Assembly: GCF_021134715.1 (NCBI RefSeq)
Contig: NC_060022.1
Span: forward strand, 6,639,001-6,703,000
Direction of reading: 5' to 3'
DNA: 64,000 bases
DNA from: Daphnia pulex
Taxonomy: Eukaryota > Arthropoda > Branchiopoda > Diplostraca > Daphniidae
This document shows positions 59,173-64,000 of the stretch, piece after piece. Each line of letters begins with the position of its first letter. Position 1 is the stretch's first letter. The position numbers and the translations under genes were made by a program. The notes under the pieces are model-generated. The model searched no databases. It was not told where the DNA came from and saw only the letters and a list, made by a program, of their open reading frames with translations.

Positions 59173-60087
59173 TATCCGATCTTGGCATTTTAGTGAAATA
59201 GCATTCCCCATATATAATACAGCGAATAACTCCGGGCAGTGAACCCGAGAAAAAGGCTACTATTTCAAATAGTTCGTGATATTCTTCTTTTTGGAAGACT
59301 CTTTTTATAATCCATTTAATCACTCAGATTTACACATTAGTAGATTTTCATCGAATAAAGAAGTAGAATCTTTCGTCCTCTCAGTGATCAAAATCTTTCA
59401 CTTTATCAAGTTCGCTGACCTATATTCTTCAAATCATAATTTAACGATGGGGCATGTTGTCGACCCCCACAGAGATGTGCAATATCTTTTTTCTAGTAGC
59501 ACATTTGCTCACTTGAACGACCAAAGGATTTTTTCCATTCAATCCATATCTAATACGTCCAACTTGAAAATTATGCATTAATACAAGACAGCCGTTAATA
59601 TCGATTGTTCATAGATGTCCTTTTTCAAACATTTTTTGTTTACACACCCAATAGTCCGAGAGCCTGTGCGGATTTGGGGTCAATGGATTTAACATTTTGC
59701 AGACCCCGAAAAATATTTAATTCTCAATATTTTATCGTTGGAAATGCAAGTCTACTTTGGCGCTAGGGTCCCCCTGGGCTGTACCAGCTAACTAAATTGG
59801 AGGTAGTATTAGATGGCTGTCAGATCTCCCTCCTCCGCCGTCGATTCAGTTTTCCCTAGTGGGAAAATTTGTTTTATTCCATTTCTGGGATTACAAAAGC
59901 CCCTCGGCAGCTTCCGTCACGCCGTCTTGCTACGTCGATGTAGATATGGGTATGTTCACCCCACCTCTTTTAGATAAAGATTTTCGCCTCTGCTCGATTA
60001 ACGATTATCGAGAGCTATAGCAATCTCTAGTTCTTCTATCTGCCACGGTGGTTTGGCGGTGATAAGAAATTTGTCTGTAGCATTTAA
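59173..60087. other. Intergenic between fusion gene and hAT remnant
   Basis: No gene recognised. The left end of the hAT element should lie here but no matching TIR (CAGTGATGTGCACG) was found. Confidence 0.35.
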
Positions 60088-61127
60088 CTTAAATGTGCCT
60101 CACATACTCTGAATTTGATTGCCAGTGTCGATATCGAACTCTCTAAGTTTGACAACAAGACATTTCCGAAACGAAATGCCCTGCGACAAGCACTTTCAAA
60201 AATGCAGGCTCTTTGGAATAAAATTGGTCGTTCTATAACTGCAGCAGAGAAATGCAAAGAAGAGTTTGGCGTGTCACTTCAAACACCGTGTCCAACGCGG
60301 TGGAATTCGTTGTATGATAGTCTTTCGTCTTTTCTTAAGCACTACAAAAGTCTGGATACGGCCAACACAGTATTCCGTTCACTTGGCATTCCAGCTCTAA
60401 CGAAAGACGACTTGGAATTGTTGCTTGAGTACATGCACTGCGTAAAACCGTTAGCTGCCATTCTAGACATCTTTCAGGGAGAAAAAGGGTGTTTTCTTGG
60501 TATTGGCGTTGTCTTGCCTTTGCTTACGAAGCTAAAAAAGCAACTGAAGCAGCGTGTTTTTCTTAATGTAGGACCGTTACGTGACAAAATACTAGCAAGA
60601 ATTGAAGATAGGTATAATATTATTGAAGTTAACGTTAAAAATAGTAGATGAAATAACTTAACGATAACTTTTAAAATTACAGGTTCGGTCATCTATTTAT
60701 CGACAACACGTACTTAATAGCTGCTTACACGCATCCATTTTTTAAATTGAATTGGGTAGAAGACTCTAAAGATAAGGAGGATGCTGTCAGCAAATTGAAA
60801 TTATTGTTAAGCGATGCAGAATCACCTCTCTCAGAAAAAAGTGCATGCTCAACAGAAGACTTTCTTAGTTTTACTCGAAGTAAAAATTCGGTAAAACCTA
60901 ACGAGGTTGACTACTTTTTAGCAGACAATGAAGTGAGTATAGAGATGCTTAATCGATATCCCCAAATTAAAAATCTTTTCATAAAACACAACACCTCAAT
61001 TCCAACTAGTGCTCCAGTGGAACGTCTTTTTAGTCAGGCTGCACTTGTTCTAACTGTTAGAAGGAACAAACTGTCTGATAGTTTTCTTGAAATTTTAATT
61101 CTTCTAAAAATAGCCCTCCATGTCTAA
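60088..61127 (+). pseudogene. hAT transposase, C-terminal half
   Basis: The frame reads KCASHTLNLIASVDIELSKF, then TPCPTRWNSLYDSLSSFLKH, YMHCVKPLAAILDIFQGEKG, an intron-like gap with GT/AG ends at 60612-60682, then FGHLFIDNTYLIAAYTHPFF and the dimerisation motif SIPTSAPVERLFSQAALVLT-RRNKLSD. These are the hallmarks of hAT transposases (CAAH-LNL, RWNS, SA--ERLFS-A). The zinc finger and N-terminal catalytic region are absent and a stop lies just upstream of 60088. The C-terminal half itself has no stops, so it may be young or domesticated in part, but alone it cannot transpose. Confidence 0.82.
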
Positions 61128-61324
61128 TTTTCATTCTTATTTTTTCCAAATGCAATCTGTGTATATTATGGGCAATAGCAATAAATAATGGAATGATGTA
61201 TATGTGACGTAACGTCATACGTTTGAAGTATGAAAAAATTTACGTTACGTTGACGTTTTTTTTTTTGACTTATTACGTAGTACTTTTAAAATACGTATGA
61301 CTTCTACGTTTTTTTGGTACGTCA

Positions 61325-61351
61325 ACAAATCCGTTGACGTGCACATCACTG
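61325..61351 (+). repeat. Probable right TIR of the hAT element
   Basis: The sequence ends CGTTGACGTGCACATCACTG, whose reverse complement starts CAGTGATGTGCACG, the usual form of hAT ends (CAG/CTG termini). It lies 224 bp after the transposase stop. The preceding 150 bp is rich in ACGT motifs (TACGTTACGTTGACG, ACGTAGTAC), possible subterminal binding sites. The left TIR was not found. Confidence 0.6.
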
Positions 61352-61690
61352 CATTTAAGTAGATCTTCTGTTGCCTCGAAACATCGTGTGGCCTTTTTGA
61401 TGACTCTCGATTTCATTCTTTTTTGAACCAAGGTTTGTCAATTTCTCTCAAGGGAAGTCAGAGGGAAACCGGCTTTGGAGCGGATTCTTGTGAGATGTTG
61501 CTGCTGGTAGGTTTCTCCTCAAACTATAATAACAATCTCAACTCCTTCCATTCATAATTCTTCGCTTGTGGTTTATCTTGATAGACCGAGACACACCCTT
61601 ACTCACCTCTTTGCTTCAATAAAGTCCAGTTTATCTTTTATCGCAAACATTGCCGACTAGGCGGCTCAGCCCCGTAGACAATTTTGAGCA
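61352..61690. other. Intergenic, nothing recognised
   Basis: No coding or repeat signal seen between the hAT end and the LINE scrap. Confidence 0.3.
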
Positions 61691-61695
61691 ATGCA

Positions 61696-61845
61696 TTATT
61701 TGGTTTGAATGTGCTCCCATTTCTTTCCACTCAGCATTCCTATGATATTCCTTGATTTGTTGTAGCTTGCTTCCACCTCTTCTTTGTGTTTCCTCCAGCT
61801 CAACTTTCTGTCGACATTTAATCTTAGTATTATCTTAATATAGTA
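61696..61845 (-). pseudogene. LINE reverse transcriptase fragment (thumb region)
   Basis: Minus strand reads ILRLNVDRKLSWRKHKEEVE and YNKSRNIIGMLSGKKWEH, matching the LG---D-KLSW--HI------ and RLN-L--LSG--WG segment found after the catalytic domain in I/Jockey/R1-type LINEs. It is too short to place further and is of a different type from the L2/CR1-like LINE at 35-37 kb. Confidence 0.6.
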
Positions 61846-62176
61846 TATAGTTTGGCAGTCGACGGCTCTGGGAAGAACGCGTACCATAGAATCCTATACC
61901 ATGATATAAGTGTTCACCAACAAAAGAGGAATCATAAACACGATACCTACGGATATATAAGTATTCACCAACAAAATAAGAATCTTAATTTTACTTCAAA
62001 GTTCGGGTGTATAAAAAAAATGTTTTATGTGACCCCCTTTTCCGTATGAAAAGAGCCCTCACAACAGTGTTGCAAGATTAAATATTTGATTTTTAAAAGA
62101 AATTACCCGAAGGGTTACTGGTCAAAGTTTCGTTTGCAGTATGGTTTACATTGGTATGGTTTTTACATGGGCACCC

Positions 62177-62275
62177 TCAGTTCTCGTAACACTACACAGA
62201 TGGCTTTTTGCAGTTCTCGTAACACTACACAGATGGCTTTTTGCAGTTATCGTAACACTATATAGATGGATGCAC
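62177..62275. repeat. 33-bp tandem repeat, three copies
   Basis: CAGTTCTCGTAACACTACAC-AGATGGCTTTTTG occurs twice exactly, and a third copy is changed at a few positions (TTATCG, TATATAG). Confidence 0.85.
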
Positions 62276-62747
62276 TAGTTTTTGGCAATTATTGATTGCA
62301 ATCAACAATTTAATTGCATTTCAATGGCAGTAATCGGTAGCTTACAATTTTTTACATCTATTTTGAAAATTTGGCTGCAATCGATTCAGGCGTTTGATCA
62401 AACGGAGTTCTTGTTACTTTTTGACAGAATTTCAATAGCTGTTACAGCAGACGATAATACAGAGACATGTGACAGCTGACAGGGATATAAACGTAACGTG
62501 ACAATCGACTTGAAGCCCGTATGATAAAATAAAATTGATAGTCAAAGTAGTAGTCTACTGTGTTCTCTGTCGGTTATAGTTCAAAACGAGTGTTATTATT
62601 TCGTAATCACCAACTATAGCGACTATAGCTGTTGGAGTAATATTGTACGATAGAATATAAGTCACTGTATGTTATCATTTAAACGCTATCAATCTCCAGT
62701 AAAAGAAGTGCTGATAGGTAGTTACTTACATTTAATTTTAACAAGAT

Positions 62748-62805
62748 CCGGTGTGACGTGGGGTGGCGGGGCGAAGCCTCCGCCGCACCAAAGTCACGCC
62801 TTACC
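62748..62805. repeat. GC-rich segment shared with 29421-29475
   Basis: GTGACGTGGGGTGGCGGGGC followed by GAAGCCTCCGCCGCACC. The first part repeats, in inverted orientation, the block at 29.4 kb. Confidence 0.6.
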
Positions 62806-63213
62806 CTTACGCAACGCCATATCATATTGAGTTTTTTGGAATTTAATTTTTATTTAATGTTTGGATAGAAACATGCGGAAAAATGCTTTTCATCTCTTTC
62901 TCGATTTCTGCGTATTACATTCTTCCGGAAACTAAGGGCATAACATTTTTTTTAAATATTATTTATTACTCTTAATAATACCTTTATAACAGAATGTTAT
63001 TATTATTCTATAACTATTCTATAGCTGCCTTTATAAAACTATACCAATACTACTATACCAACTAGTATACCCTTAACATTCCCTTCGGGTACCTTGCGGC
63101 GTACGTTCGCTGCCTACAGTCGCGCAACACTGTTGTGAGGGCTCTTTTCATACGGAAAAGGGGGTCACATAAAACCTTTTTTTTATACACCCGAACTTTG
63201 AAGTAAAATTAAG

Positions 63214-63880
63214 TAAAAATTCAAGGGGCACAGGGAAGGGCTAACCAAAATTATGGAATTAAATCGAAAAATCCATATGAATTATTGCGAGCCCGAAGGG
63301 CGAAGCTAATAATCGCATACGCAGAAAAAAAAAGCCATGTCACTTTGTCTGTAACGCTCTATAGCTCGGACGTTTCACGATAGATTTCGGACTTTTTGGG
63401 CTTAAAAATTACACAAAAAATATGCGGTGCGACCAGAACAAAAATAATTTCATTTACTTAATTAGTTTTCCCGTAATTAATGAAAAACTGATAAAATAAT
63501 TGTTTTACGACTAGTGACATCTGGTGGTTTCGACTACAACTTTTACAATTTAGGTCAAAATAAATCACCACCAGATGTCCATAGCATCGCCGTGGTGACG
63601 CAATCTTTGATTTGATAAAAGTGCACCTCTGTCGTGCAAATTTACCACCGTAGGCTATTCGTGAAAACCCTCTATCCTGCAAATATATATCGCCGGAATC
63701 CATTTTGCTCTCTGCTTCTGGCGAAGATGACTGGTTCAAGTCCGCCTCCCACCAACATCGTTTATCGTGAACATCGGCGTGAATGGGATAGGGTATGTGT
63801 AGTCTAGGTTCGGAACTGACGAAATATCGTGATGAAAAATTTTTCAATAAAAAGCACGACACTGTCGCACAACAATCAAT
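63214..63880. other. Mostly non-coding; small inverted repeat
   Basis: A perfect 13-bp pair GACATCTGGTGGT (63516-63528) / ACCACCAGATGTC (63567-63579) forms a hairpin with a 38-nt loop. A minus-strand frame of 134 codons at 63458-63862 has no recognisable motif and overlaps the hairpin; I do not call it a gene. Confidence 0.35.
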
Positions 63881-63924
63881 TTCTTTGATAATGGATGGAA
63901 TTAAAATGCGATAAATAGATTGTT

Positions 63925-63990
63925 GGTTGTAGCGCTGGCATGATCATGAAGAAGGCCATGGTTCAAGTCTCATTATAGATTTACTTGTTT
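63925..63990 (+). repeat. Weak tRNA-like sequence (possible SINE)
   Basis: GTAGCGCTGGCATGATC resembles an A box, and GGTTCAAGTCT, about 30 bp later, resembles a B box. No full cloverleaf could be drawn, and the window ends soon after. Low confidence. Confidence 0.3.
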
Positions 63991-64000
63991 TAGAATAAAA

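Larger units (their letters stand above)
61984..63213. mobile_element. Element of about 1.2 kb with 90-bp inverted repeats
   Basis: 61984-62073 and 63124-63213 are inverted copies differing at about two or three positions; landmarks are TTCGGGTGTATAAAAAAAA, GTGACCCCCTTTTCCGTATG and CCTCACAACAGTGTTGC. The inside has no transposase. It contains a 33-bp direct repeat (62177-62275) and the GC-rich segment shared with 29.4 kb. It is probably a non-autonomous DNA transposon or foldback element; no target duplication was seen, so whether the repeats are the true ends is open. Confidence 0.65.

Noticed and set aside
63458-63862. 134-codon minus-strand frame near the window end
   Set aside because: No recognisable domain, it overlaps an inverted repeat, and its flanks are transposon-like.

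Overview
The window looks like nuclear DNA of an arthropod, most probably a water flea (Daphnia). This is inferred from AT-rich sequence, very short introns (about 50-120 bp), tightly packed orthologs of conserved animal genes, and blocks of degraded DNA transposons, LTR elements, LINEs and satellites. No database search was possible. Family calls rest on motifs read from the translations, and exon joins were checked by reading-frame phase.

Layout. 0-2.7 kb: a mosaic of gene fragments (EXOSC7-like, threonine aldolase-like, 3' end of eIF3d) and a small inverted-repeat element. 2.9-18.8 kb is gene-rich: a UQCC4-like mitochondrial protein, NPRL3 (GATOR1), a kinesin-13 divergent from COMMD5, a one-pass leucine-rich-repeat membrane protein, NUP54, and a FEM1-like ankyrin gene whose 3' end is split by a 441-bp MITE with a 3-bp target duplication. 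18.8-31.3 kb is gene-poor: a broken THOC7-like gene beside about 12 copies of a 173-bp satellite, a truncated LTR element, a tRNA-like SINE, and the last exons of an unrecognised RG-rich nuclear protein.

31.3-37.3 kb: a gag-only LTR retrotransposon (identical-length 424-bp LTRs, primer site, polypurine tract, 4-bp target duplication) sits inside the (ATT)n tail of a 5'-truncated L2/CR1-like LINE. 37.3-38 kb holds two strong hairpins. 38.4-45.7 kb is a minisatellite array (about 53-57 bp unit, more than 100 copies) with an embedded solo LTR that was duplicated together with its flanks as a 974-bp higher-order unit.

45.7-64 kb: small duplications, an unrecognised small gene, then SDHC, CD2BP2 and DAP3 (the last two only 145 bp apart on the same strand), a Tc1-type transposase fragment, an unusual cysteine-motif/coiled-coil/cyclophilin-like fusion gene, the C-terminal half of a hAT transposase, a LINE scrap, and a 1.2-kb element with 90-bp inverted repeats.

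There is no operon-like pathway. SDHC, DAP3 and the UQCC4-like gene all serve mitochondria, but they are separated and probably neighbours by chance. The best candidates for new biology are the degenerate-cyclophilin fusion, the MITE-interrupted FEM1 gene, the nested gag-only retroelement, the higher-order minisatellite and the 114-nt hairpin.
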